This document shows, in pieces, positions 53,149 to 61,530 of a stretch of 64,000 nucleotides of DNA. Under the pieces are notes generated by a model, which was not told the origin of the DNA, did no database searches, and saw only the letters and a program-made list of their open reading frames with translations. This DNA is from an uncultured Lachnospiraceae bacterium. Lineage in GTDB: Bacteria; Bacillota; Clostridia; Lachnospirales; Lachnospiraceae. The stretch is taken from the NCBI GenBank assembly GCA_910585345.1, contig CAJUDS010000001.1:237108-301107 (forward strand), in the 5' to 3' direction. Each line of letters opens with the position of its first letter. The stretch's first letter is position 1. The position numbers were made by a program, and so were the translations under genes.

Positions 53149-54234
53149 TTATTTCCGGGCTATATATCCCTTCGCTTTTAACAGCTCCGCGCACAGTACG
53201 GCGCCTCCTGCCGCGCCCCTCACCGTATTATGGGACAATCCCACAAATTTCCAGTCATACACGGTATCCTTGCGCAGACGCCCTACTGAAATTCCCATAC
53301 CGTTTTCATACTCTACATCCAGCGTTACCTGCGGTCTGTTATCCTCTTCCATATAACGGATAAACTGTACCGGAGCGCTGGGGAGTCCCAGTTCCTGCGG
53401 AATACCGCGATAAGCCGTCAGTTTTTCTATCAGCTGTTCTTTTTCCGGATTCTTTCTCAACTTCACAAACACTGCCGCCGTGTGTCCGTTCAGTACCGGC
53501 ACACGAATGCACTGGCAGGTAATGACCGGACTTTCTGCCGGCTTGATCACGCCGTTCTCGATCCTCCCAAGAACACGCAGCGGCTCTTTCTCAGACTTTT
53601 CTTCCTCGCCTCCGATATAGGGAATGATATTTCCTTCCATTTCCGGCCAGTCATGAAACGTCTTTCCGGCTCCGGAAATCGCCTGGTATGTAGTCGCCAC
53701 CACCTCATATGGTTCAAACTCCTTCCATGCCGCCAGTACAGGCGCATAGCTTTGTATGGAGCAGTTGGGCTTCACTGCAATAAATCCCCGTTTTGTGCCA
53801 AGCCTGTCTCTCTGAAAGGGAATGACTTCCATATGCTCCGCATTGACTTCCGGAATTACCATTGGCACATCCGGCGTCCAGCGGTGCGCACTGTTATTGG
53901 ATACCACAGGCGTCTCTGTCTTCGCATAAGCTTCTTCTATCTTTTTAATTTCTTCTTTTGTCATATCCACGGCGCTGAATACAAAATCTACCTGCGCCGC
54001 TACTTTCTCCACCTCGTTCACGTTCATAACCACAATATTTTTTGCATCTTCAGGTATTGGCGTATCCATCTTCCACCGACCTTCCACGGCTTCCTCATAT
54101 GTTCTGCCTGCGGACCGTGGACTGGCGGCGATCGTCGTCACCTCAAACCATGGGTGGTTCTCCAGCAGAGAAATAAATCTCTGTCCCACCATACCGGTTC
54201 CTCCTAAAATACCTACCCGTAATTTTTCACCCAT
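53149..54234 (-). CDS. asd: Aspartate-semialdehyde dehydrogenase
   Basis: 361 residues. Reduces aspartyl phosphate to the semialdehyde for lysine, threonine and methionine (and diaminopimelate) synthesis. NADP motif GILGGTGMVGQRF at the N-terminus, the catalytic Cys in AVKPNCSIQ, and the His-containing RVPVLNGHTAAVFV. It has the longer, archaeal/fungal-type spacing. It is 4 nt from argH with no clear promoter between, so it is likely co-transcribed. Confidence 0.95.
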   Translation of the reverse strand: MGEKLRVGILGGTGMVGQRFISLLENHPWFEVTTIAASPRSAGRTYEEAVEGRWKMDTPIPEDAKNIVVMNVNEVEKVAAQVDFVFSAVDMTKEEIKKIEEAYAKTETPVVSNNSAHRWTPDVPMVIPEVNAEHMEVIPFQRDRLGTKRGFIAVKPNCSIQSYAPVLAAWKEFEPYEVVATTYQAISGAGKTFHDWPEMEGNIIPYIGGEEEKSEKEPLRVLGRIENGVIKPAESPVITCQCIRVPVLNGHTAAVFVKLRKNPEKEQLIEKLTAYRGIPQELGLPSAPVQFIRYMEEDNRPQVTLDVEYENGMGISVGRLRKDTVYDWKFVGLSHNTVRGAAGGAVLCAELLKAKGYIARK

Positions 54235-54238
54235 TTTT

Positions 54239-55654
54239 TCATTCTCCTCTGCTTATTCTTTCTTTTTCCTTTTGCAATTCTTCCTGCAGGAATTTTTTAT
54301 TGATCTGAATCACCCTTTTCATAGCCTCCTGTCCCGGCGCTCCGATGGTCAAACGCTTTTCCACACAGGTTTTCAGGCTGACTGCATCATAAATATCCTC
54401 TTCAAACACCGGACTTATTTCCTTTAATTCTTCCAGGGAAAGCGCGTCAATGCAAGAGCCTTTATCAATACAGTATAACACCAGCCTCCCGATAATGCTG
54501 TGGGCATCCCGGAAGGGAACGCCTTTGCCTACCAGATAATCTGCGGCATCTGTGGCGTTGGTAAAACCGTTTGCTGCGCTCGCCTCCATCACATCCCTGC
54601 GGAACCGCATGGTTTTCAGCATACCGCAAAACAATGTCAGACAGCCCCTAAGCGTATCAATCGCATCGAACGTCAATTCCTTGTCTTCCTGCATATCTTT
54701 GTTATATGCCAGCGGTATTCCTTTCATCGTTGTCAGAAGCGACATAAGCGCCCCGTAAACACGCCCGGTTTTTCCTCTCACAAGCTCCGCAATATCCGGA
54801 TTTTTCTTCTGCGGCATAATACTGCTTCCGGTAGAATACGCGTCTGCGATCTCTACAAACTGGTATTCGTTGCTGTTCCATATAATAATCTCTTCGCTGA
54901 ATCTGCTTAGATGCATCATGACAATAGCCGCTGCCGACAGATATTCAATCAGATAGTCTCTGTCGGACACCGCATCCATGCTGTTCAGTGTAGGTCCTTC
55001 AAATCCAAGCAGCGCCGATGTATACCCCCGGTCCAGCGGATAAGTCGTGCCTGCCAGAGCTCCACTTCCAAGCGGACAGTAATTCATGCGCCTGTAAATA
55101 TCCTTCATCCGCAGAAGATCCCGCCGGAACATCTCAAAATAAGCGCCCAGATGATGCGCAAGCGTGACAGGCTGCGCCTTCTGTAAATGTGTAAATCCAG
55201 GCATATAGGTATCCAAATGCTCTTCCATCATGGTCAGCAGCGTACGGAGAAGGTTTATCAGCAAAGATTCCGTCCGTGCGATTTCAGCCCTGACATACAG
55301 TTTCATGTCCAAAGCTACCTGATCGTTTCTGCTCCTGCCTGTATGCAGCTTTTTCCCTGCATCTCCAATCCGGCTGATCAAAACCGCTTCCACAAAGCTG
55401 TGAATGTCCTCGTATTCGTCCGTAATCTGAAGCGTTCCTTTTTCCGCATCTTCCCGGATTCCGGCAAGCCCTTTTACAATCTCATCTTTCTCTTCTTCTG
55501 ACAGAATATGCTGCCTGCCCAGCATAACCGCGTGCGCGATACTGCCTTCAATATCCTGTAATAAAAGTCTGCGGTCAAACGATATGGATGCCTGAAACTG
55601 ATAGGCAAATGCATCTGTTTCCTCTGCAAAACGTCCACCCCAAAGCTGTGCCAT
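54239..55654 (-). CDS. argH: Argininosuccinate lyase
   Basis: 471 residues from MAQLWGGRFAEETDAF (GGAGGAGG upstream; the frame continues to 55753 but without a site). Cleaves argininosuccinate to arginine and fumarate. HTGRSRNDQVALDMK, PGFTHLQKAQPVTLAHHL and the fumarase-superfamily signature GSSIMPQKKNPDIAE (catalytic Ser) are intact. argG is not adjacent in view. Promoter at 55689-55717. Confidence 0.97.
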   Translation of the reverse strand: MAQLWGGRFAEETDAFAYQFQASISFDRRLLLQDIEGSIAHAVMLGRQHILSEEEKDEIVKGLAGIREDAEKGTLQITDEYEDIHSFVEAVLISRIGDAGKKLHTGRSRNDQVALDMKLYVRAEIARTESLLINLLRTLLTMMEEHLDTYMPGFTHLQKAQPVTLAHHLGAYFEMFRRDLLRMKDIYRRMNYCPLGSGALAGTTYPLDRGYTSALLGFEGPTLNSMDAVSDRDYLIEYLSAAAIVMMHLSRFSEEIIIWNSNEYQFVEIADAYSTGSSIMPQKKNPDIAELVRGKTGRVYGALMSLLTTMKGIPLAYNKDMQEDKELTFDAIDTLRGCLTLFCGMLKTMRFRRDVMEASAANGFTNATDAADYLVGKGVPFRDAHSIIGRLVLYCIDKGSCIDALSLEELKEISPVFEEDIYDAVSLKTCVEKRLTIGAPGQEAMKRVIQINKKFLQEELQKEKERISRGE

Positions 55655-55688
55655 AACTTCCTCCTCCTGCTTATTAAACCTGAATTTG

Positions 55689-55717
55689 ATAATATCATAT
55701 TTTTCCTGTTCCTGCAA
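55689..55717 (-). promoter_or_regulatory. Promoter of argH-asd
   Basis: Minus-strand TTGCAG (55712-55717), 17-nt spacer, TATTAT (55689-55694) with an extended TG. About 35 nt before the argH ATG. No ARG box was identified with confidence. Confidence 0.65.
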
Positions 55718-55771
55718 GCCGAAGCCGATAATCCGCACGGAAATCAATTTCAAAAAGAATATTTATGATTT

Positions 55772-55901
55772 AAGACAAAAGGTCTTGCCGCCATAGGCGG
55801 CATAGAACTTATGTGAAACGGACTGCCCTGAAAAGCTGGCTTTCCAGGGCAGTCTATTTCACATATTGTTTACATTGCTCTGCAATGTAAACCTTTTGTC
55901 T
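55772..55901. repeat. 130-nt nested palindrome (four-way-junction-like)
   Basis: Outer arms GACAAAAGGT (55774-55783) and ACCTTTTGTC (55891-55900) enclose three hairpins: TGCCGCC-ATA-GGCGGCA (55786-55802), a long imperfect stem ATGTGAA..GACTGCCCTG / CAGGGCAGTC..TTCACAT (55811-55864), and GTTTACATTGC-TCT-GCAATGTAAAC (55868-55892). It lies between divergent argH and the ABC importer. The terminal arms extend weakly outward, as in a miniature inverted-repeat element. Alternatives are a structured RNA or an attenuation region. No ORF. Confidence 0.75.
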
Positions 55902-56065
55902 CAAAATATAGACGTAGTTTTTAAAATTGATTTCGCAGAAAATCCGTCTGTGCCGAGTCTCCCGGCATCTGCGGAAACCGTACAATGCTATCGCCAAAAT
56001 TTTCAAATTCTACACAATTTTCGAAAATTCTCATATGATAAGATATAAATTCGTGGAGAGATGTT
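55902..56065 (+). promoter_or_regulatory. Leader of the ABC importer: promoter and CodY-like palindrome
   Basis: TACACA (56011-56016), 17-nt spacer, TATGAT (56034-56039). The spacer contains AATTTTCGAAAATT (56017-56030), a perfect 14-nt palindrome one base shorter than the CodY consensus AATTTTCWGAAAATT. Further upstream, TTTCGCAGA..TCTGCGGAAA (about 55929-55977) flank an inner CGGCA hairpin, of unknown role. GGAGAG precedes the ATG at 56066. Confidence 0.5.
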
Positions 56066-56836
56066 ATGAATTCCTCAATATTGCAATTACACAATATTAC
56101 GTATTCTTATCATAGCCTGACCGGAGAAATACCTGCTTTGTCCGATATTTCCTTTTCTGTAAAACAGGGAGAATTTCTTGCCATCGTTGGTCCCAGCGGC
56201 TGTGGGAAATCCACCCTTTTGTCAATCATTGCCAGGCTGCTGCAGCCGGAAGCCGGCACAATCCTTTTCCAGAATCCAAACGGTTCCCTGGAATATCCCA
56301 GAACGGGATATATGCTTCAGCATGACCATCTGCTGGAATGGCGCACGATCTTTCGAAACGTAATGCTTGGACTGGAAATTGCACACCAGGAAACCCCGGA
56401 AAACACAGCCTACGCGGAAAAACTGCTGGCTGACTATGAACTGTACAAATTCAAAGACAAACATCCCAGTGAATTATCAGGCGGTATGCGCCAGCGGGCC
56501 GCATTGATCCGCACATTGGTAATGAATCCCGACATTCTGCTTCTGGATGAACCTTTCAGTGCACTGGATTATCAGACAAGGCTGTCCGTATCCGGCGATA
56601 TCGGACACATCATACGCTCCACCGGTAAAACGGCAATCCTCATTACCCATGATCTTTCGGAAGCGATCAGCCTTGCAGACCGTATCATTATACTCTCACA
56701 GCGCCCGGCTGTCGTGAAAAAAGAGCTGTCCATTCATCTGTCAAAAACGGACAACAGCCCGCTTGCCGCAAGAAGCGCGCCTGAATTTCACCACTATTTC
56801 AATCTTTTGTGGAAGGAGCTTTCCCATGAAAAATAG
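56066..56836 (+). CDS. ABC transporter ATP-binding protein (SsuB/TauB-like)
   Basis: 256 residues with Walker A GPSGCGKST, Q-loop MLQHDHLLEW, signature LSGGMRQRAALIRTL, Walker B ILLLDEPFSALD and switch His ITHDLSEA. This is the nitrate/sulfonate/taurine or ThiZ-type importer family. It overlaps the permease by 11 nt. No substrate-binding protein gene follows, which is unusual. Substrate cannot be named; the family covers sulfonates, bicarbonate, nitrate, riboflavin and pyrimidine precursors. Confidence 0.9.
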   Translation: MNSSILQLHNITYSYHSLTGEIPALSDISFSVKQGEFLAIVGPSGCGKSTLLSIIARLLQPEAGTILFQNPNGSLEYPRTGYMLQHDHLLEWRTIFRNVMLGLEIAHQETPENTAYAEKLLADYELYKFKDKHPSELSGGMRQRAALIRTLVMNPDILLLDEPFSALDYQTRLSVSGDIGHIIRSTGKTAILITHDLSEAISLADRIIILSQRPAVVKKELSIHLSKTDNSPLAARSAPEFHHYFNLLWKELSHEK

Positions 56837-57638
56837 CAAAAATGTTCTTTCCGCGCAGGAATTATACATCAGACAGCATCGGAAGCATCATCACAGCGTA
56901 ACCTTCCTGCGCCTCCTTCTCCTGTTTCTGTTTCTTGGACTCTGGGAACTGTCTGCAGACCTGAAAATAATAGACAGTTTCTTTTTCAGCAGTCCCAGCA
57001 GAGTGGTTTCCTGTTTTGTGTCAATGTTTGCGGATTATTCCATTTTCGCTCATATTGGAGTTACCCTGTTTGAAACAATTGTCAGTTTCCTGCTCGTCAT
57101 TGTCATTGGACTGGTCTGCGCCACACTCCTTTGGTACTCCCGGAGCCTTTCGGAAATTATGGAGCCTTATCTCGTCATTTTAAACAGTCTGCCTAAATCG
57201 GCGCTTGCACCGCTATTTATCGTATGGCTGGGAACCGGCATGGACACGATCATCGTCGCCGGCGTTTCCGTCGCTCTTTTCGGTTGTATCATCAGCCTCT
57301 ATGCAGGCTTTCAACAGGTGGACAAAGAAAAGTGCACCCTGATTTATACACTGGGCGGAACGAAAAAAGACGTCTTTCTGAAAGTCGTGCTGCCTGACTC
57401 CATCCCTACTATTTTGAGCGCTATGAAAGTCAATATCGGCCTTGCTCTGGTAGGCGTGATCATCGGAGAGTTTCTTGCCGCCCGACGCGGCCTTGGCTAT
57501 TTGATCATTTACGGCAGCCAGGTATTCCAGCTGCACCTGGTCATTACCAGTATTATAATATTATGCGTCATTGCCATGGCGCTTTACCAACTGATCCAGT
57601 ATGCGGAACACTGGTACCGGAAAAGAATCATCGAGTAG
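56826..57638 (+). CDS. ABC transporter permease (SsuC/TauC-like)
   Basis: 270 residues from MKNSKNVLSAQEL (GAAGGAG 8 nt upstream). About six membrane helices. BPD_transp_1 coupling motif: YTLGGTKKDVFLKVVLPDSIPTILSAMKVNIGLALVGVIIGEFL. A long basic N-terminus (RQHRKHHH) precedes helix 1. The gene is followed directly by a 141-nt symmetric inverted repeat (57642-57782) and by convergent genes, so the expected binding-protein gene is absent. Confidence 0.9.
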   Translation: MKNSKNVLSAQELYIRQHRKHHHSVTFLRLLLLFLFLGLWELSADLKIIDSFFFSSPSRVVSCFVSMFADYSIFAHIGVTLFETIVSFLLVIVIGLVCATLLWYSRSLSEIMEPYLVILNSLPKSALAPLFIVWLGTGMDTIIVAGVSVALFGCIISLYAGFQQVDKEKCTLIYTLGGTKKDVFLKVVLPDSIPTILSAMKVNIGLALVGVIIGEFLAARRGLGYLIIYGSQVFQLHLVITSIIILCVIAMALYQLIQYAEHWYRKRIIE

Positions 57639-57641
57639 AGA

Positions 57642-57782
57642 GCGTTTTCCTATTTTACTCTAACACAGTATTGCCGGGATTTCGCACAAATAGAGCATTT
57701 ACACATCGCGCAAAAGTACATTTCATTACACTATTTTTACGAAATTCCAGCAGTAGCGGCTTAGTTAAAAATGGGAAAACGC
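57642..57782. repeat. 141-nt symmetric inverted-repeat (MITE-like) element
   Basis: Two 52-nt arms (57642-57693 and 57731-57782) are reverse complements at 39 of 52 ungapped positions around a 37-nt centre. The outer 9 nt (GCGTTTTCC / GGAAAACGC) are perfect, as is most of the innermost stretch. It begins 4 nt after the permease stop. No ORF. The form matches a decayed miniature inverted-repeat element or a long hairpin; no target-site duplication is obvious. Confidence 0.65.
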
Positions 57783-57816
57783 AAAAAAGAGGGATGACTG
57801 CCCCATCAGTCATCCC
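57783..57816 (-). terminator. Terminator of the ClpP-like gene
   Basis: Perfect 10-bp stem GGGATGACTG (57791-57800) / CAGTCATCCC (57807-57816), 6-nt loop. On the minus strand a T-rich run follows (57783-57788). The stop codon of the ClpP-like gene lies at the loop, so the hairpin overlaps the coding end. Confidence 0.85.
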
Positions 57817-58525
57817 CTGTTCCCATCAGTTTATACAGTTTGTGCATCGCTTCTTTGATGCCGCCCACTTCATTGATCAGTCCTTCTTTTACCGCTTCTT
57901 CTCCGACCAGAATGGTTCCTACGTCTTTTGTAAGAATCCCCGTAGCCATCATCATCTCTTCCATACGCCCGCGCGTCACTTTACAATGACTGCATACGAA
58001 TCCCGTAATCCGGTCCTGCATCTGTTTAAAATAGTCAAACGTCTGCGGCGCACCGATGACCATCCCGTTCATCCTCACCGGGTGGATCACCATCGTCCCT
58101 GTCGGTACAATAAAAGAATAGTCGGTGCTGGTGGCAATTGGTACGCCAATGGAATGGCTTCCTCCCAACACAAGGGATACGGTAGGTTTACTCAGAGAAG
58201 CAATCATCTCTGCAATGGCAAGTCCTGCCTCCACGTCTCCGCCCATTGTATTCAGCAACACAAGCAGCCCCTGTATCTCTCTGCTGTCTTCAATTGCCGC
58301 GAGCTGTGGCAAAATATGTTCATATTTGGTGGTTTTGGCATTGTTGCCCAGATTGTCATGTCCTTCCACTTCGCCGATAATCGTAATCAAATGAATATTT
58401 CCCAGCGTCGTCTGGCCCGTCTGTTCGATCCGCTCATCCCGATGCTTTTCCTGTTCCCGTTCTTCGTCCTTATTAGGCCTCTCCTTTTCCGTATGATTTT
58501 TGTGGCTGTTTTTATTTTTCGACAT
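57806..58525 (-). CDS. ClpP-like serine protease (TepA family)
   Basis: 239 residues from MSKNKNSHKNH (AAGGAG upstream; the longer frame to 58603 is unsupported). A charged, disordered N-terminus of ~45 residues precedes the ClpP fold: LNTMGGDVEAGLAIAEMI, GGSHSIGVPIATS with the candidate nucleophile Ser, VIHPVRMNG with His, and the ending VGEEAVKEGLINEVGGI. It is similar to B. subtilis TepA / SDH-type ClpP paralogues without a Clp ATPase partner nearby. Role: cytosolic or membrane-associated peptide cleavage, by family. Confidence 0.87.
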   Translation of the reverse strand: MSKNKNSHKNHTEKERPNKDEEREQEKHRDERIEQTGQTTLGNIHLITIIGEVEGHDNLGNNAKTTKYEHILPQLAAIEDSREIQGLLVLLNTMGGDVEAGLAIAEMIASLSKPTVSLVLGGSHSIGVPIATSTDYSFIVPTGTMVIHPVRMNGMVIGAPQTFDYFKQMQDRITGFVCSHCKVTRGRMEEMMMATGILTKDVGTILVGEEAVKEGLINEVGGIKEAMHKLYKLMGTGDD

Positions 58526-58603
58526 ACCTGACTCCTTTTTGAAAAACAGATTTATACGAATTTCTTTCGTCTTCCTAGTATCTGCTTTCTTTCCCGGAAT
58601 CAT

Positions 58604-59797
58604 TCACGGCAAATCAAAATCATCCCCATCCTCCGGCTCCATATCAAACATCATCTGCTCCGGCACAGGCTCGTAATCAAAACCAATTACCTTTTTGACA
58701 TGTTTTTTAGGAAGCGGCAGGGGATTCGGTATATAATTGATCTCCTGCTGCGTGTTTTCGTCATCCGGCCGTTCCATGCTGTCATTTTCCTGCAGCGCCG
58801 CAGTTTCTTCCCCTGCTAAAACCGCGCGTTTTGCTTTCCGCTTTCGTGTGCCCCGCCTCTGGCTTCTCCCCGGCCCATCCGCCTGCGCGCGCCCCTTCGC
58901 CCGCTTTTCATAAATATGCGCAACACACCCTGTCACCGCGCTTCCCGCCAATATCTCCAAAATACCGACAAGATTCAGATATCTTACCGGCGCTTCGCTC
59001 ATCCAGGCAATACTGATCTGTGCCGGAAATGACATATACGTCACCCCCGGAACCGTGAAATAGAGCGCCAAATACTGCAGCACCGTATCCTGCAGAGAGA
59101 TTCCGGTCATAACACTCTCGAACGTAAACACTGCCGCCAGGGATCCTGCCATTCCCGCGAGTACACATACAAGCGGTATACCTCTTCTATGAATGATAAT
59201 GCCAATACAGACTGCCAGACACACCACGATACCCGTGGCATCCAGCCACAGGTGGATACCCGCGAGAATCCCTGTCAGGAGAGCCGTCAGATCCATCGGC
59301 AGTTTTCTCCCTTCGCGCATCCACCGGCACAATAAAGCCAGCAGCAACAGCAATACCGCTGTCATCATGCATAAAAGAAGATCCGGAGAAATGATGCCAT
59401 ACCGTGTCAGAAAAACAGGCAGAACAGCCGCAGAAGCCAGAAAAAACAGAGACGCCGCCCTTCCCCACAGTTTCCGCACAGCCCGGTAAAGCAGCAGAAT
59501 CATAGCAGACTGTATAACAAGCTGTACGACTACGACGCATTCCTCTCTGTTTCCCAAAAAATGCAGCACTATCGATAAAAAACAGGTATAAATATAGGAA
59601 GCGCCATGCTTCATAAAAGGCACCGCTCCCCGCTCCGTTACTTCTGCCATTTCATAAAAAACAGTATTTCCTGCAGGCGTAAGCCCGTATACATACACTG
59701 CTGCCATCCGCGATGCGACCAGCAGTATAACGCACAAGATGTCCGGCAGCATCTGCCGGACATATTTTTCTTTTTCTTTCTTCCTTCTCTTTTGCAT
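58604..59797 (-). CDS. Polytopic membrane protein with acidic cytosolic tail
   Basis: 397 residues. A basic N-terminus (QKRRKKEKEK) precedes about eight helices (to residue ~295) in an arrangement like GT39/PMT-type glycosyltransferases, although no clear catalytic DxD or DE motif is seen. The C-terminal ~100 residues are soluble: a basic stretch (RRGTRKRKAKR), then a compact motif-rich end (NYIPNPLPLPKKHVKKVIGF and DYEPVPEQMMFDMEPEDGDD). The tail is the part most likely to bind a partner. Function not known. Confidence 0.65.
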   Translation of the reverse strand: MQKRRKKEKEKYVRQMLPDILCVILLVASRMAAVYVYGLTPAGNTVFYEMAEVTERGAVPFMKHGASYIYTCFLSIVLHFLGNREECVVVVQLVIQSAMILLLYRAVRKLWGRAASLFFLASAAVLPVFLTRYGIISPDLLLCMMTAVLLLLLALLCRWMREGRKLPMDLTALLTGILAGIHLWLDATGIVVCLAVCIGIIIHRRGIPLVCVLAGMAGSLAAVFTFESVMTGISLQDTVLQYLALYFTVPGVTYMSFPAQISIAWMSEAPVRYLNLVGILEILAGSAVTGCVAHIYEKRAKGRAQADGPGRSQRRGTRKRKAKRAVLAGEETAALQENDSMERPDDENTQQEINYIPNPLPLPKKHVKKVIGFDYEPVPEQMMFDMEPEDGDDFDLP

Positions 59798-59822
59798 GTT
59801 TTTTCCTTATCCGCTCTCTGTA

Positions 59823-60722
59823 TTACATATAGGTTTCCTGGAGCATCGCAACCATCTCCTGGTATTTTTCACGGCATTCTTCGTTTCTCTCTTCCTCAAT
59901 CAGTTGTACACAGGGACTAATATAGGTTTCATATAAAAAACGATAAATCTCTTCCTGATCTTTTCTTTTATGCAGACGTTTCACAATGGTCGGCGCCATG
60001 TCGTAATACTGTGCAACCAAAACCTCCCCTTCCACGGATGCGAGCAGATATTCATCCCGGTAAGCCTTCAGAAGATTCAGTTCATAACAGTCTTTTGGCT
60101 TGTGAAGCCCTTCACAGACAGCGGTGGTAATATAACACAGTTTTCTTCGGAATCCGCTTTGCAGCGTATCATACCCGGCAGCCTGAATCTTACTGTTTTT
60201 AAAAGTCTCCGCCCATTTTTTGCAGATCTCATCCGTCAGGGTGCGCAGCGCGCCATTGTCGATTGCCAGAATCGCGGGCAGCATAAAAGTTACCATATAC
60301 ATATTCAGCGTTAACTGCAGCGATTCTCTGCCAATTCTGCCTTTATGGGCCTGCATAATATCAACCGCACTGCTTACAATAATCTCTGCAGCCTCCCTTT
60401 CCGCGGCCTCCCTGTCAGACGCGGTATTCAAAATACTTTGCAGCGTTTTTAAGTTCTCCTTCTGCACGCTGCAATATCTTGCAAAACTGCTCTCATATTC
60501 CGTTCTCTGAAAACCTTTCACCGTCTTTTCCACATCCTGGAAAAGAGATGCTGCATTCTCCCGCAGAAGTTGCATCTGCGACTCACAGACCGCATGATCC
60601 GCTTCTCTTTCTTCTTCCACTGAAAATTCGTGTCCGCAAAACATGCAGATAATTCTGTCTCTGCCTGTCGGAATCTGCATCACTTCATTGCACTTTGGGC
60701 ATCTGCCCTCTCTGTACTCCAT
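59823..60722 (-). CDS. Zinc-ribbon protein with CFI-box-like motif
   Basis: 299 residues. N-terminal zinc ribbon (CPKC...CMFC, residues 8-29), a helical middle (about 40-190), then CYITTAVCEGLHKPKDCYELNLLKAYRDEYL near 200, which fits the CFI-box signature (CFIATA..., LR.FRD..L). No membrane segment. Function unknown. It is 25 nt upstream of the membrane protein gene and 21 nt downstream of yebC, all on one strand, so it is probably part of a yebC-led transcript. Confidence 0.72.
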   Translation of the reverse strand: MEYREGRCPKCNEVMQIPTGRDRIICMFCGHEFSVEEEREADHAVCESQMQLLRENAASLFQDVEKTVKGFQRTEYESSFARYCSVQKENLKTLQSILNTASDREAAEREAAEIIVSSAVDIMQAHKGRIGRESLQLTLNMYMVTFMLPAILAIDNGALRTLTDEICKKWAETFKNSKIQAAGYDTLQSGFRRKLCYITTAVCEGLHKPKDCYELNLLKAYRDEYLLASVEGEVLVAQYYDMAPTIVKRLHKRKDQEEIYRFLYETYISPCVQLIEEERNEECREKYQEMVAMLQETYM

Positions 60723-60743
60723 CCTGTCTTCCTCCGAAGAGCT

Positions 60744-61472
60744 TTACTCATCCCAGTTTGTATATACCGCCTGGACATCATCATCCGCATCCAGCAAATC
60801 AAGGGTACGCTGCAGATTTTTTATGTCCGCTTCCTCCGTAAGCTCCACATAATTCTGGGGAATCATCGTTATCTCCGCCGACGCCATAGCAACACCTGCC
60901 TCTTCCAATGCCTTTCTTACGCCTTCAAAAGAATCCGGATCTGTGATAACTTCGTAACTGTCCTCTTCTTCCGCAAAATCTTCCGCTCCGGCGTCTAATA
61001 CAGTCATCATCAGATCATCCGCGTCTTTGTCATATTCTTCTTTGTCGATCACAATCTGTCCCTTCTGATCAAACATAAAGGACACGCAGCCCTGCGTACC
61101 GATATTGCCGTGCCCTTTTGTGAAAGCGCTCCTTACGTTGGCCGCCGTACGGTTCTTATTATCCGTCAGCGCATCTACGATAATCGCAATACCGCTTGGG
61201 CCGTACCCTTCGTATGTAACATATTCATAGTTAACGTTCCCTACATCCCCGGCAGCCTTTTTAATCCCCCGTTCAATCGTATCATTCGGCATATTATTCG
61301 CTTTGGCCTTGGCCACGACTGCAGCCAGCTTGAAATTATTGCTTACATCCGGCCCGCCTTCCTTTACGGCTACAGCGATCTCTCTTCCGATAATGGTAAA
61401 TATTTTGCCCTTTGCCGCATCGTTTTTTTCTTTCTTATGCTTGATATTTGCAAATTTTGAATGTCCTGACAT
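60744..61472 (-). CDS. yebC: YebC/PmpR family protein
   Basis: 242 residues, canonical: MSGHSKFANIKHKKEKNDAAKGKIFT, then MPNDTIERGIKKA and YEGYGPSGIAIIVDALTDNKNRTAANVRSAFTKGHGNIG. The family has been described both as DNA-binding regulators and, more recently, as ribosome-associated factors that help translation of difficult motifs. GAGGAG precedes the ATG. Strong promoter at 61502-61530. Confidence 0.96.
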   Translation of the reverse strand: MSGHSKFANIKHKKEKNDAAKGKIFTIIGREIAVAVKEGGPDVSNNFKLAAVVAKAKANNMPNDTIERGIKKAAGDVGNVNYEYVTYEGYGPSGIAIIVDALTDNKNRTAANVRSAFTKGHGNIGTQGCVSFMFDQKGQIVIDKEEYDKDADDLMMTVLDAGAEDFAEEEDSYEVITDPDSFEGVRKALEEAGVAMASAEITMIPQNYVELTEEADIKNLQRTLDLLDADDDVQAVYTNWDE

Positions 61473-61501
61473 AATTCTCTCCTCTTTCGCTGTTCTTATT
61501 C

Positions 61502-61530
61502 GTTATATCATTTTATGCCGCACCGGTCAA
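61502..61530 (-). promoter_or_regulatory. Promoter of yebC
   Basis: Minus-strand TTGACC (61525-61530), 17-nt spacer, TATAAC (61502-61507). The -35 overlaps the corC stop codon. Confidence 0.75.

Noticed and set aside
55772..56065. Guanidine-type (ykkC) riboswitch before the SsuBC-like importer
   Set aside because: None of the conserved ykkC, mini-ykkC or ykkC-III core sequences is visible despite extensive hairpins.
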